NCBI GenBank assembly: GCA_900049755.1
Contig: LT160592.1
Coordinates: 409,836-473,835, forward strand
Direction of reading: 5' to 3'
DNA: 64,000 nucleotides
Source of the DNA: Corynebacterium provencense
GTDB lineage: Bacteria; Actinomycetota; Actinomycetes; Mycobacteriales; Mycobacteriaceae
Numbering within the stretch: the first letter of the stretch is position 1; the number at the start of each line of letters is the position of its first letter. The position numbers and the translations under genes are program-made. This document shows, one piece after another, positions 1-9,009 of this stretch. The notes under the pieces are model-generated. The model did no database searches and had not been told where the DNA came from. It saw only the letters and a list, made by a program, of their open reading frames with translations.

Positions 1-715
1 CGAAGGATCCGCGACGGTTCGCGATCTCCGCGTGGAAGAGCACCTGCAGCAGGATGTCGGACAGTTCCGTGCACAGCTCCTGCTGGTCGATGTCCTCCTC
101 GTGGGAGGCGTCCGCACTCTCCACGACCTCGGCGAGTTCCTCGGTCTCCTCCCGGAGGTAGGCCAGGAGACTGTGGTGGGTCTGTGACTGCTCCCATTCG
201 CCCTGCCGCAGGGCACGGGTCATCAGGGCCACGGCGTCCTCGATCTCGTCCATGACCGAACCGGGAACCTCGGTGCGGGTGGTGCGGCGCATCCCCGCCA
301 CCGCGACAGTGTGCTCATCGGAACCGACCACCTCACCGTCGACGTACCCGCCACCGGACACCGTGTACTCCGGACCGGACTCCGCCTGCACCTGCCCGGG
401 ACTGTCCCGCACACCCGGCAGGGACGCCGTCGCCCCGGGAGCCTCCAGCTCACGGTCAGGGGAGAACTCGACCAGGAGGCTCGGGGACCGTACCAGGTCG
501 TCACCCCGTTTCAACCGGGCGAGGACGGCGCTGTTGTCGGGATCCGTGGTCACCAGGACATCAGACTCGTCGACGGTGTGGCCACCGAGGTCGGCGATCA
601 CCCACCGGACCCTCACCGGTACCTCCTCGGTGTAGGCCACGTCCCCACCGAGCAGCGGGACGGCCTCGACGGGGAGCATCGCGGGAAACCGTGGATCCAG
701 GAGTACGACTGACAT
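1..715 (-). CDS. mazG: MazG-family nucleoside triphosphate pyrophosphohydrolase, C-terminus outside the window
   Basis: House-cleaning enzyme family that hydrolyses (d)NTPs to the monophosphate and pyrophosphate. 238 codons are visible. The first ~154 residues are a corynebacterial-type N-terminal region starting MSVVLLDPRFPAML. The MazG domain begins near residue 155 (MDEIEDAVALMTR), with the acidic metal-binding helix EETEELAEVVE near residue 185 and the second metal motif ELSDILLQVLFHAEIA near the window edge. The reading frame is still open at base 1. The start is an ATG 22 bp after the mfd stop, and a TAGACT hexamer 7 bp before it suggests its own leaderless promoter. The adjacency of mfd and mazG is usual in corynebacteria. 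The family is clear from both helices; the exact substrate is not visible. Confidence 0.85.
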   Translation of the reverse strand, partial: MSVVLLDPRFPAMLPVEAVPLLGGDVAYTEEVPVRVRWVIADLGGHTVDESDVLVTTDPDNSAVLARLKRGDDLVRSPSLLVEFSPDRELEAPGATASLPGVRDSPGQVQAESGPEYTVSGGGYVDGEVVGSDEHTVAVAGMRRTTRTEVPGSVMDEIEDAVALMTRALRQGEWEQSQTHHSLLAYLREETEELAEVVESADASHEEDIDQQELCTELSDILLQVLFHAEIANRRGSF

Positions 716-722
716 GGAGGTA

Positions 723-728
723 AGTCTA
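723..728 (-). promoter_or_regulatory. -10 hexamer TAGACT of mazG (leaderless type)
   Basis: TAGACT ends 7 bp before the mazG ATG and lies just beyond the mfd stop. It fits TANNNT, so transcription would begin at or next to the start codon. No convincing -35 is seen. Confidence 0.45.
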
Positions 729-737
729 GCGGTAACT

Positions 738-3700
738 CTACCTGGTGACAGGCTCCCCCTCTCGCAGGTTCCGGCGCGGAATGCCCGCCAGGTCGGTGAG
801 GACGTCGGCACACCACTGCAGGAGGTCACCGTCGCGCAGTGGGACCGCCCGCATCCCCGACCCCGTCTTCGGCGCGGGTACGAGCACCGTCTTCGGCGTC
901 GCCCGGTACACCGCGGCAGGAAAGAGCCGCTTCAGCCGGACCTGCCCGGAATCGGGCAGGTTGACCGGCGCGAAACTGATCTTCGTCCCGGTCTGGATCA
1001 CCTCGGTGATGTCAAGGTCCCGGCACAGCATCCGCAGCCTGGCGACCACGGTGAGCAGTGCGACCTCGTCCGGGTACGCACCGTACCGGTCCACCAGTTC
1101 GTCGAGGACGCCGGAGAGTGCCCCGTCGTCGGCGGCCTCGGCGAACTTCCGGTACGCCTCGAGCCGCAGCCGTTCACTGGCGATGTAGGTGACAGGAATG
1201 TGGGCGTCCACCGGCAGATCGATCCGGATCTCCTTCTTCTCCCGGTCAGAACCGTCGACCACCTCCCCGTCCGCCATCGCCCGGTACGCCTCCACAGCCT
1301 CTCCGACCAGACGGACATAGAGGTCGAAACCGACACCGGCGATATGCCCCGACTGCTCGGCGCCGAGCACATTGCCGGCACCGCGCATCTCCAGGTCCTT
1401 CATCGCCACCGCCATCCCCGCACCCAGGTCATTGTTCTCGGCGATGGTCCGGAGCCTGTCGTAGGAGGTTTCGGTGAGCATCTCCCCCTTCGGGTACAGG
1501 AAGTAGGCGTAGGCCCGCTCGCGCGAGCGGCCCACCCTGCCACGCAGCTGGTGCAGCTGGGACAGTCCCATGTGGTGCGCGTTCTCCACGATGAGGGTGT
1601 TGGCGTTGGCGATGTCGAGACCGGTCTCCACGATCGTGGTGCACACCAGGACATCGAACTCGCGGTTCCAGAACCCCTCGACCGTCGTCTCCAGCTGCTC
1701 CTCACTCATCTGACCGTGGGCGACCACGACCCGTGCCTCCGGGACGAGGTCGCGGATGTGCGCCGCGGCGTCCTCGATGGACTTCACCCGGTTGTGCACG
1801 TAGAAGACCTGGCCGTCCCGGAGCAGTTCCCGGCGGATCGCTGCGGCGACCTGGCGGTCGTCCTGCGCACCGACATAGGTCAGCACAGGGTGCCGGTCCT
1901 CGGGCGGAGTGAGGATCGTCGACATCTCCCGGATGCCCGTCATCGACATCTCAAGGGTCCGCGGTATGGGCGTGGCAGACATGGTGAGCACGTCGACATG
2001 GGTGCGCAGCGCCTTGATGTGCTCCTTGTGCTCGACACCGAATCGCTGTTCCTCGTCGACGATCACCAGGCCGAGATCCTTCCACCGCACCCCGGTGGCC
2101 AGCAGACGGTGGGTGCCGATGACAATGTCCACGGTGCCGTCAGCCATCCCGGCGAGAACCTCCTTCGACTGCTTCGGGGTGGTGAACCGGGACAGTTCCC
2201 GGACCACCGTCGGGAAGTCCTGCATTCTCTCGACGAACGTCCGGTAATGCTGTTGTGCGAGGAGAGTCGTGGGAACCAGGACGGCCACCTGCTTGCCGGA
2301 CTGGACGGCCTTGAACGCCGCACGGACCGCCACCTCCGTCTTGCCGTAGCCGACGTCCCCGACAATCACCCGGTCCATCGGAACCGGTTTCTCCATGTCC
2401 GCCTTCACAGCTTCGATGGCGTTGTACTGGTCCTCGGTCTCGGTGAACGGGAACGCCTCCTCCAGCTGCCGGGTCCACTGGTTGTCGGGCTCGAAGGCGA
2501 AACCCGGGGCGGCCTGACGTGTCGCATAGAGCTGCACAAGTTCGGCGGCGATCTCGCGGACGGCACCACGGGCCTTCTTCTTCGCGTTCTTCCAGTCTGA
2601 CCCGCCCATCTTCGACAGGGAGGGATTTTCGCCGCCGACGTAGCGGGAGAGCATGTCCAGCTGGTCCATCGGCACGTAGAGGCGGTCACCCGGGCCGCCG
2701 CGCTTACTCGGCGCGTACTCGAGGACGAGGTACTCCCGGCGCGAAGCCTCACTGCCGCGGCCGACGGTGCGCTCGGTCATCTCCACGAACCGGCCGATGC
2801 CGTGCTGGTCATGGACGACGAGGTCGCCGGGTTCCAGGGCGAGAGGATCCACCCGGTTGCGCTTCCTCGCCGTCTTCCTCCGGCCGGTGGCACGCGCGTC
2901 GACCCGGTTGCCGGTGACATCGGACTCCGTGATGAACAGCAGTTCCCTGGAGTCCAGCCCACCGTGCGCCGGGGCGCAGTAGATGCTGACGGTGCCTTCG
3001 CCCGGGATGTCCGCCGTGCTCCGTTTCGACCGGCGCATGCGCCCCTGGCCGGTGATCCCGTCGAGGTCGACGCCCACGGCCTCCGCCGCGATCCCGGCCT
3101 CGCGGAATCTGCGCAGCATGCGGGCGACCACGGTGGTGTTGGGGGCGGCGTAGGCGACCCTGCCGCCCGCCTCGACCCGCTCACGGATCATCGCCGTCAT
3201 CCGTCCGACGGCCTCGACGTCGCCGCGGGGGGCCGGCCCCGGGGCGAAGTCGAGCAGCAGCGGTTCCCCGCTGTCGGTGCTCTCCTCCGGCCCGTCGGTC
3301 TCCCAGTCCGCGACGCCGGTGGGTGACACCGTCCACCAGGGTCGTCCCAACCTGTCCTGGGTCTTCTCCAGGCTGCGCACACTGCGGTAGCCCGCACGGT
3401 CCACCGCCTCCGGGTCGATGGCCGAGATGTCGACGGGGGCGGCGGCGCCCATCGCCGCGACTTCCCACCCGGCGGCGAGGAACTCCCGGCCGGTCGCGAT
3501 GAGGTCCTCGGCGCGGCGAGGAACTCCCGGCCGGTCGCGATGAGGTCCTCGGCGCGACGCGCCACGGCACCGGGGGTGAACTCCACGGTGTGGGTGCCTT
3601 CCGGCATGAGCTCCGGCAGCGTCCGCATCGGCCCGTCGAAGAGCACGGGGATCAGGGACTCCATGCCCTGCACCGGAATATTCCTGCTGATGCGGTCCAG

Positions 3701-4486
3701 GGCCTCGGCAAGTTCAGGGTTGCCGGCGTTCTCCGGTGCCAGCTCCCCCGCCCGGCGTGCCACCGCCGGGGTGATCAGCAGTTCGCGGACCGGGTGGACG
3801 AGTACCTCACCGGGATCGGTGCCGGGGACGGTGCGCTGGTCACCGACGGAGAAGACCTTGACCTCGCTGACCTCGTCGCCCCAGAACTCGGCACGGACGG
3901 GCATGTCAGCGGTTCCCGGGAAGATGTCGAGGATGCCTCCACGGGTGGCGAACTCTCCCCTGCGGCCGACAATGTCCGACCGGGTGTACCCGAGTTCGAC
4001 GAGCCGTTCCTGCACCTCACCGAAGTCGAGTTCCGCCCCCTCGACGATGCGGACCGGTTCGATGTCACCGAGTCCGTCCATGACCGGCTGCACGGCCGCC
4101 CGGGTCGGCGCGACCACGACCCGCAGTCTGCCGTGGGCGAGCTGGTGGAGGACCTGCATCCTGGTGGCCATGGTCTCCGTCCCCGGGGAGAGGCGCTCAT
4201 GGGGCAGGGTCTCCCAGGCGGGAAACAGTGCGACGACGTCACCGAGCATGGCGGTGAGTTCGAGGGTGAGGTCCTCCGCCTGCCGCCCGGTGGCGGTGAT
4301 GACGAGGACCGGGGCGTGCCCGGCGAGGGTGGCGACGGCGAGGGGCCAGGACGCCTCGGGCCCCTGGATGTGGAGCCGGGGATCACCGACATGGGTGACC
4401 AGGCCACGGAGTTTCGGGTCCCCGGCCAGGGCGCGCAGGACTCCGGAGAGGGGCGGGGCCGGGGGGGAACTCTGGGTTCGGCTCAT
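738..4486 (-). pseudogene. mfd: mfd transcription-repair coupling factor, split by a 41-bp frame-shifting duplication
   Basis: Mfd removes RNA polymerase stalled at DNA lesions and recruits UvrA. The gene is present end to end but in two frames. The N-terminal part (ATG at 4486) encodes the UvrB-like module up to about residue 310-325 (...[16 protein letters not shown]), then runs out of frame to a stop near 3197. The rest is open from 3452 ([10 protein letters not shown]) to 738: the polymerase-interacting CarD-like domain ([14 protein letters not shown]), Walker [10 protein letters not shown], the DEEQ box, the [12 protein letters not shown] helicase motif and the C-terminal D7 region. Removing one copy of the 41-bp repeat restores a single 1,235-residue protein, the usual family length, so the lesion is one event in an otherwise intact gene. 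It may be a recent mutation or an assembly error. If real, the downstream ORF would keep the translocase and polymerase-binding parts but lose UvrA recruitment. Confidence 0.85.
3472..3556. repeat. 41-bp perfect tandem duplication inside mfd
   Basis: Bases 3472-3515 are identical to 3513-3556, giving two copies at a 41-bp period with a shared 3-bp GCG at the ends (microhomology). 41 is not a multiple of three, so the duplication shifts the mfd frame. Confidence 0.95.
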
Positions 4487-4494
4487 GGCTGTCC

Positions 4495-4500
4495 ATCGTA
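4495..4500 (-). promoter_or_regulatory. -10 hexamer TACGAT of mfd (leaderless type)
   Basis: TACGAT lies 8 bp before the mfd ATG, matching TANNNT. This supports the ATG at 4486 as the natural start. Confidence 0.4.
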
Positions 4501-4578
4501 GTGTCGGGTCCGGACGCGTTGTGGCGGTGGGTCACCGGGTGCGGTACGCCGGTGCGGTACAGTGTCCGCCGAGACCTT

Positions 4579-4649
4579 TCCCCCATGGTGTAATGGCAAC
4601 ACTGCGGTTTTTGGTACCGTCATTCCAGGTTCGAGTCCTGGTGGGGGAG
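4579..4649 (+). tRNA. tRNA-Gln (anticodon UUG)
   Basis: A complete cloverleaf is visible. The acceptor stem is TCCCCCA with TGGGGGA and discriminator G. The anticodon stem GCGGT/ACCGT encloses the loop TTTTGGT, giving anticodon TTG. The T arm is CCAGG-TTCGAGT-CCTGG. The CCA end is not encoded. It lies between mfd and glmU, a conserved corynebacterial position for tRNA-Gln. Confidence 0.95.
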
Positions 4650-4702
4650 CTGCGCGACACCCGGTCGGCCTCCCTCCCCCGTCCGGCGCCGACGTCCGGC
4701 AC

Positions 4703-4708
4703 TAGACT
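4703..4708 (+). promoter_or_regulatory. -10 hexamer TAGACT of glmU (leaderless type)
   Basis: TAGACT is followed by 8 bp and then the glmU ATG. No ribosome binding site fits in between, so a leaderless transcript is likely. Confidence 0.45.
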
Positions 4709-4716
4709 GTGGCGTC

Positions 4717-6300
4717 ATGACTGAATCCCCCCATGCCGCCACCGGTCCGGTCGCCGTCGTCGTCCTTGCCGCCGGCGCCGGTACCCGCATGAAGTCGAAG
4801 ACCCAGAAGACCCTGCACACCATCGGTGGCCGCACCCTGCTGTCCCACAGTCTCCACGCCGCGGACGCCCTGCACCCCGACCGGATCGTCGCGGTGGTCG
4901 GTCACGGTCGCGACCAGGTGGAGCCTGCCGCCCGGACGGTCGGTGACGAACTCGGGGCCGAACTGCGCGTCGCCGTACAGGAGCACCAGAACGGCACAGG
5001 GGACGCCGTGGCCGTGGGCATGACCGAGCTCGAGGGTTTCCGGGGCACCGTCATCGTCACCAACGCCGATGTACCTCTGCTGACCGGGCGCACCCTCAGC
5101 GACCTGCTCGCCGCCCACACCGAGGTTCCCACGGCCGTGACTGTGCTGACCATGAGGCTGCCCGACCCCTTCGGATACGGCCGCATCATCCGCAACGAGG
5201 CCGGTGAGGTCACCCACATCGCCGAACAGAAGGACGCCACCGCCGCCGAACTCGAGGTCGACGAGGTGAACTCCGGGGTCTTCGCCTTCGACTCCGACGT
5301 CCTGAGGGACGCCCTGACCCGCCTGGACACGGACAACCAGCAGGGGGAGCTCTACATCACCGACGTTCTGGGGATCGCCAGGGACGCCGGCCGTCCGGTA
5401 CGGGCGCACATCGCCGACGACCCGCGTGAACTGGCCGGCGTCAACGACCGTGTCCAGCTCGCCGCCGCCGGCGCCGAGCTGAACCGTCGGACCGTCGAGG
5501 CCGCGATGCGTGGTGGTGCGACCGTCGTCGACCCCTCCTCCACCTGGATCGACGTCGAGGTCGAGATCGGCCGGGATGTGACGGTGCTGCCCGGTGTCCA
5601 GTTGAAGGGTCGGACCGTCATCGCCGACAACGCCGTCGTAGGCCCCGACTCCACCCTGGACAACGTGACCGTCGGCGAGGGCGCGTCGGTGGTGCGCACG
5701 CATGCGACGGACTCGACGATCGGGGCACGGGCCGACGTCGGACCGTTCACATACCTTCGTCCGGGGACGGTCCTCGGCGAGGACGGCAAGCTCGGTGGTT
5801 TCGTCGAGTCGAAGAACGCCACCATCGGGCGGGGCTCCAAGGTGCCGCACCTGACCTACGTGGGGGATGCCACGATCGGCGAATACTCCAACATCGGGGC
5901 CTCCTCGGTGTTCGTCAACTACGACGGCGTGACCAAGCACCACACCACCGTCGGCTCCCATGTCCGAACCGGTTCGGACACCATGTTCATCGCCCCGGTG
6001 AACGTGGGCGACGGCGCCTACTCGGGTGCCGGTACGGTGATCAGGGACGATGTGCCTGCCGGCGCGCTCGTCGTCTCAGGCGGACACCAGCGCAACATCG
6101 AGGGCTGGGTGGAACGCCGACGTCCCGGGACCCCGGCCGCCGAGGCCGCGAAGGCTGCCAGGGAGAGGGAGAACGGGGCGGCAGACGACTCTTCCCCGGA
6201 ATCCGGGCCAGAAAACGACAGTGCCGGTCACGGTGCCGGTCACGGTGCCGGTCACAGTGCCGGTCGCGATGCCGGTCCGGGGTCAACCGGCCGGAGGTGA
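4717..6300 (+). CDS. glmU: Bifunctional N-acetylglucosamine-1-phosphate uridylyltransferase / glucosamine-1-phosphate acetyltransferase
   Basis: Makes UDP-N-acetylglucosamine for peptidoglycan: the C-terminal domain acetylates glucosamine-1-phosphate and the N-terminal domain adds UMP. The N-terminal pyrophosphorylase signature [17 protein letters not shown] is near residue 14. NADVPLL and NSGVFAF follow, and then the left-handed beta-helix hexapeptide repeats (about 265-450), with the acetyl-CoA site region [24 protein letters not shown]. The 527 residues exceed the usual 450-490. The surplus is a charged tail ending in a Gly/His/Ala-rich stretch encoded by five 12-bp repeats. It is followed by prs, as in other actinobacteria. 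The start is the ATG 8 bp after a -10 hexamer. Confidence 0.95.
   Translation: MTESPHAATGPVAVVVLAAGAGTRMKSKTQKTLHTIGGRTLLSHSLHAADALHPDRIVAVVGHGRDQVEPAARTVGDELGAELRVAVQEHQNGTGDAVAVGMTELEGFRGTVIVTNADVPLLTGRTLSDLLAAHTEVPTAVTVLTMRLPDPFGYGRIIRNEAGEVTHIAEQKDATAAELEVDEVNSGVFAFDSDVLRDALTRLDTDNQQGELYITDVLGIARDAGRPVRAHIADDPRELAGVNDRVQLAAAGAELNRRTVEAAMRGGATVVDPSSTWIDVEVEIGRDVTVLPGVQLKGRTVIADNAVVGPDSTLDNVTVGEGASVVRTHATDSTIGARADVGPFTYLRPGTVLGEDGKLGGFVESKNATIGRGSKVPHLTYVGDATIGEYSNIGASSVFVNYDGVTKHHTTVGSHVRTGSDTMFIAPVNVGDGAYSGAGTVIRDDVPAGALVVSGGHQRNIEGWVERRRPGTPAAEAAKAARERENGAADDSSPESGPENDSAGHGAGHGAGHSAGRDAGPGSTGRR
6217..6276 (+). repeat. Five 12-bp tandem repeats in the glmU tail
   Basis: Units of the form CACGGTGCCGGT repeat five times with small changes. 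They encode alternating Ala-Gly-His/Arg/Asp residues at the C-terminus, outside the conserved GlmU fold. Confidence 0.9.
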
Positions 6301-6340
6301 CTTTCTGACCGAGGGACACAGACCGGGGGATACATACGGG

Positions 6341-6370
6341 CACAGACCGTCACAGACCGGCACAGACGGG
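6341..6370. repeat. 10-bp repeats between glmU and prs
   Basis: Three near copies of CACAGACCG(T/G), ending just before the prs -35. Confidence 0.7.
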
Positions 6371-6390
6371 GTGGTTACCAGGGGCCCGGT

Positions 6391-6418
6391 TTGTCCCCGG
6401 CGTCGCGCGCTTTAACAT
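6391..6418 (+). promoter_or_regulatory. Promoter of prs (TTGTCC, 16 bp, TAACAT)
   Basis: The -35 TTGTCC at 6391 and -10 TAACAT at 6413 are spaced by 16 bp. Transcription would begin near 6425, leaving a leader of about 56 nt that carries GAAAGG before the GTG start. Confidence 0.5.
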
Positions 6419-6481
6419 GATGCCTGTCATACCGCCTGCGCACACAGGCGCGACCACCCCACCGAAAGGTCTGTAGAAGCC

Positions 6482-7447
6482 GTGTCCCACTGGATCGACA
6501 ACCAGAAGAACCTGATGCTGTTCTCCGGTCGCGCCCACCCCGAGCTGGGTGAGGCCGTGGCCCGCGAGCTGGGGGTCGCCCTGACCCCGACCACCGCCCG
6601 CGACTTCGCCAACGGGGAGATCTTCGTCCGGTTCGAAGAGTCCGTCCGTGGGTCGGACGCCTTCGTCCTGCAGTCCTACCCCCAGCCGCTCAACAAGGCG
6701 ATCATGGAGCAGCTGATCATGATCGACGCCCTCAAGCGCGGTTCCGCCAAGCGCATCACCGCGGTCCTGCCGTTCTACCCCTACGCCCGGCAGGACAAGA
6801 AGCACCGCGGCCGCGAGCCCATCTCCGCCCGCCTCATCGCGGACCTCATGAAGACGGCCGGCGCGGACCGGCTGGTCTCGGTGGACCTCCACACCGACCA
6901 GATCCAGGGCTTTTTCGACGGTCCGGTGGACCACATGCACGCCATGCCGCTGCTCACCGACTACGTGCGGAAGAACTACGGGACCGACAACATCGTGATC
7001 GTCTCCCCTGACGCCGGACGGGTGAAGACCGCGGAAAAGTGGTCGAACATCCTTGACGGTGCTCCCCTGGCTTTCGTGCACAAGACCAGGGACATCGACG
7101 TCGCCAACAAGGTCACCTCCAACCGTGTCATCGGTGATGTCGAAGGTCGTACCTGCATCCTCATCGACGACATGATCGACACCGGCGGAACCATCGCGGG
7201 CGCTGTCGATGTCCTGCGCAAGGCAGGTGCCGCCGACGTCATCATCGCCACCACCCACGGAGTGTTCTCCGACCCGGCGCGTGAAAGGTTGAACAGCTGC
7301 GGTGCACGTGAGGTCATCACGACCGACACTCTCCCGCAGAACACCGAAGGCTGGGACAACCTCACGGTGCTCCCGATTGCGCCGCTGGTGGCCAAGACGA
7401 TCCATGAGATCTTCGAGAACGGTTCGGTCACCACGCTGTTCGAGTGA
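6482..7447 (+). CDS. prs: Ribose-phosphate pyrophosphokinase (PRPP synthetase)
   Basis: Converts ribose-5-phosphate and ATP to PRPP, the precursor of nucleotides, histidine, tryptophan and, in mycolata, decaprenylphosphoryl-arabinose. The 321 residues match the family length. Visible motifs are FSGRAHPELG at the N-terminus, RFEESVRGSDAFVLQS, the flexible-loop region PYARQDKKHRGREPISA, SVDLHTDQIQGFFDGPVDH, and the PRPP-binding loop CILIDDMIDTGGTIAGA near residue 220. The start is GTG, chosen because GAAAGG stands a short distance upstream and the N-terminus then fits the family. It follows glmU at 181 bp but has its own promoter. Two hairpins follow the stop. Confidence 0.95.
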   Translation: MSHWIDNQKNLMLFSGRAHPELGEAVARELGVALTPTTARDFANGEIFVRFEESVRGSDAFVLQSYPQPLNKAIMEQLIMIDALKRGSAKRITAVLPFYPYARQDKKHRGREPISARLIADLMKTAGADRLVSVDLHTDQIQGFFDGPVDHMHAMPLLTDYVRKNYGTDNIVIVSPDAGRVKTAEKWSNILDGAPLAFVHKTRDIDVANKVTSNRVIGDVEGRTCILIDDMIDTGGTIAGAVDVLRKAGAADVIIATTHGVFSDPARERLNSCGAREVITTDTLPQNTEGWDNLTVLPIAPLVAKTIHEIFENGSVTTLFE

Positions 7448-7470
7448 TACACTTTTGCGGTCTCGGCGAG

Positions 7471-7490
7471 GGCCGGTGGGAACACCGGCC
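7471..7490 (+). terminator. Hairpin after prs
   Basis: GGCCGGTG and CACCGGCC form a perfect 8-bp stem with a GGAA loop, 24 nt after the prs stop. There is no T-tract, as is common in actinobacterial terminators. Confidence 0.5.
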
Positions 7491-7559
7491 GTAATCGGCG
7501 CGAATCCGTTCCGTCCCCCCTTCCCGGCAGTGCCCGGGAAACGGTCGGCGGGGCGGGCC

Positions 7560-7579
7560 GCCGCGGCAGAGTCCGCGGC
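7560..7579 (+). terminator. Second hairpin between prs and rplY
   Basis: GCCGCGG and CCGCGGC form a 7-bp stem around a 6-nt loop, followed by TTCTGTC. It may back up the first hairpin or lie in the rplY leader. Confidence 0.4.
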
Positions 7580-7696
7580 TTCTGTCATGTCAGGGGCCGT
7601 CATCCTGCCGCAGCTGAGTCGACACCTGTCCGCCCGTCCCTGATGAAAACGGCGGCACCCGGCACCTGCCGGCAGTGCCCCGGAACGGAGAATCAC

Positions 7697-8332
7697 ATGG
7701 CCACTGAAATCACCACCCTGCCCGCACAGCCCCGCAATGAGTTCGGTAAGGGTGCGTCCCGCCGCCTGCGTGCCGCGGGCCGCGTGCCGGGCGTCATCTA
7801 CGCCTCCCACCAGGAGCCGGTCCACGTCAGCCTCGACCGTCTCGAGCTGACCGCCGCTGTGCGCCGGCACGGGTCCAACGCCCTGCTTTCCGTCGATGTC
7901 GAGGGTGACGACCACCTCGTCCTGATCAAGACCATCGACCAGAACGTCCTGACCCTGAACATCGACCACATCGACCTTCTCGCAGTGAACCGCAACGAGA
8001 CCGTCGACGTCGACGTCCCGGTCGTCCTCGTCGGCGACGCCACCCCCGGTGTCGAGGTCATGCACGACGCTGACACCATCTCCGTCTCCGCGAACGTGCT
8101 GTCCATCCCCGAGGAGCTCACCGTCTCCGTCGAGGGCAGGGAGATCGGCGACCAGATCCTGGCCGGCGACATCGCCCTGCCGGAGGGCGTCACCCTCGTG
8201 TCCGAGGCTGACGTGCTCGTGGTCAACTTCGTCGCCCCCGAGGACAACGAGGCCGAGGCTGACGCCGAGGCCGGCACCGAGCCCGCCGCCGAGGACGCCG
8301 AGGCAGAGGCCCCCGCCGAGGACGCAGAGTAG
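7697..8332 (+). CDS. rplY: 50S ribosomal protein L25, CTC type
   Basis: Binds 5S rRNA in the large subunit; the longer CTC form carries an extra C-terminal beta domain. The start at ATG 7697 (MATEITTLPAQPRNEFGKG) is preferred over an in-frame ATG 54 bp upstream because GGAACGGAG precedes it at good distance and the protein then begins like other L25 members. The L25 domain covers about residues 5-95 (KGASRRLRAAGRVPGVIYA), the TL5/CTC C-domain about 96-185, and then an acidic Glu/Ala/Asp tail of about 25 residues. It lies next to the pth genes, the usual neighbourhood. The 211-residue length is normal for actinobacteria. Confidence 0.93.
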   Translation: MATEITTLPAQPRNEFGKGASRRLRAAGRVPGVIYASHQEPVHVSLDRLELTAAVRRHGSNALLSVDVEGDDHLVLIKTIDQNVLTLNIDHIDLLAVNRNETVDVDVPVVLVGDATPGVEVMHDADTISVSANVLSIPEELTVSVEGREIGDQILAGDIALPEGVTLVSEADVLVVNFVAPEDNEAEADAEAGTEPAAEDAEAEAPAEDAE

Positions 8333-8348
8333 TCACACTCCCCTCCCC

Positions 8349-8367
8349 TCCCGGGCATTCCCCGGGA
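8349..8367 (+). terminator. Hairpin after rplY
   Basis: TCCCGGG and CCCGGGA pair around a CATTC loop, 17 nt beyond the rplY stop. It probably ends the rplY transcript. Confidence 0.5.
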
Positions 8368-8371
8368 ATCC

Positions 8372-8420
8372 GCCACCCCTCATGTCACCGCACACCCCGT
8401 GCACCGACCTGAGGGGTGGC
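8372..8420 (+). other. Long inverted repeat upstream of pth
   Basis: An 11-bp perfect inverted repeat, GCCACCCCTCA and TGAGGGGTGGC, encloses 27 nt that holds a smaller GCAC/GTGC pair. It lies after the rplY hairpin and 37 bp before the pth start, upstream of the proposed pth -10. It could be a second terminator or a DNA- or RNA-level control element. Confidence 0.5.
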
Positions 8421-8444
8421 TCATATCCTCGGGCGGGGTCGTGC

Positions 8445-8450
8445 CAAGAT
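8445..8450 (+). promoter_or_regulatory. Weak -10 hexamer CAAGAT of pth
   Basis: CAAGAT lies 7 bp before the GTG at 8458. It matches only part of TANNNT, but there is no Shine-Dalgarno, so a leaderless start is the simplest reading. Confidence 0.3.
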
Positions 8451-8457
8451 AGTGCCC

Positions 8458-9009
8458 GTGAACACCAACGGAGCCTCCCCACTGCTGGTCGTGGGTCTCG
8501 GGAACCCGGGCGCCGAGTACGAGGGCACCCGGCACAACATCGGCGCGGCGGTCCTCGGGGAACTGGGTGGCCACTTCAGCGTGAACAAGAAGGTGAATGC
8601 CCGGGTCGCCGAGATCCGGGTCGGTGACCGGAAGGTCATCCTCGCCAGGCCGCGCAGCTTCATGAACCTCTCCGGTGGCCCGGTGAAGGCCCTGGCCGGG
8701 TACTTCAAGGTGACGCCGGCGCACATCGTCGTGGTGCACGACGAGCTCGACCTCGACCTCGGCGCCGTGAAGCTGAAGAAGGGCGGCGGGCTCAACGGAC
8801 ACAACGGGCTCAAGGACATCGCGAAATCCCTGGGGACGCAGGACTTCGTGCGCATCCAGGTGGGCATCGGGCGTCCGCCGGGACGCATGGCCCCCGCGTC
8901 CTTCGTCCTCAAGCGGTTCTCGAAGGCAGAACAGGCAGAGGTGCCGATCATCTGCGCGGACGCCGCGGACCTCGTCACCGGTCTCGCCGCCGGGACGGTG
9001 ACGGCATGA
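8458..9009 (+). CDS. pth: Peptidyl-tRNA hydrolase, first of two tandem copies
   Basis: Cleaves peptidyl-tRNA released from stalled ribosomes, recycling the tRNA. The 183-residue form starts at GTG 8458 (MNTNGASPLLVVGLGNPG). The family set is complete: VGLGNPG, the TRHNIG motif with the catalytic His, RPRSFMNLSG, HDELDLDLG with the catalytic Asp, and GGGLNGHNGLKDI with the tRNA-contacting Asn. A frame extension to 8416 exists but lacks support. It overlaps the next copy by ATGA, so the two are translationally coupled. The N-terminus is shorter than in the second copy. Confidence 0.9.
   Translation: MNTNGASPLLVVGLGNPGAEYEGTRHNIGAAVLGELGGHFSVNKKVNARVAEIRVGDRKVILARPRSFMNLSGGPVKALAGYFKVTPAHIVVVHDELDLDLGAVKLKKGGGLNGHNGLKDIAKSLGTQDFVRIQVGIGRPPGRMAPASFVLKRFSKAEQAEVPIICADAADLVTGLAAGTVTA

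Noticed and set aside
714..2600. 628-codon open frame on the + strand
   Set aside because: It is antisense to the conserved mfd helicase region and has no protein signature; long shadow frames are common at this GC content.
3197..4486. The two mfd frames as two separate genes
   Set aside because: They are consecutive parts of one protein, parted exactly by a 41-bp duplication; removal restores the normal length.
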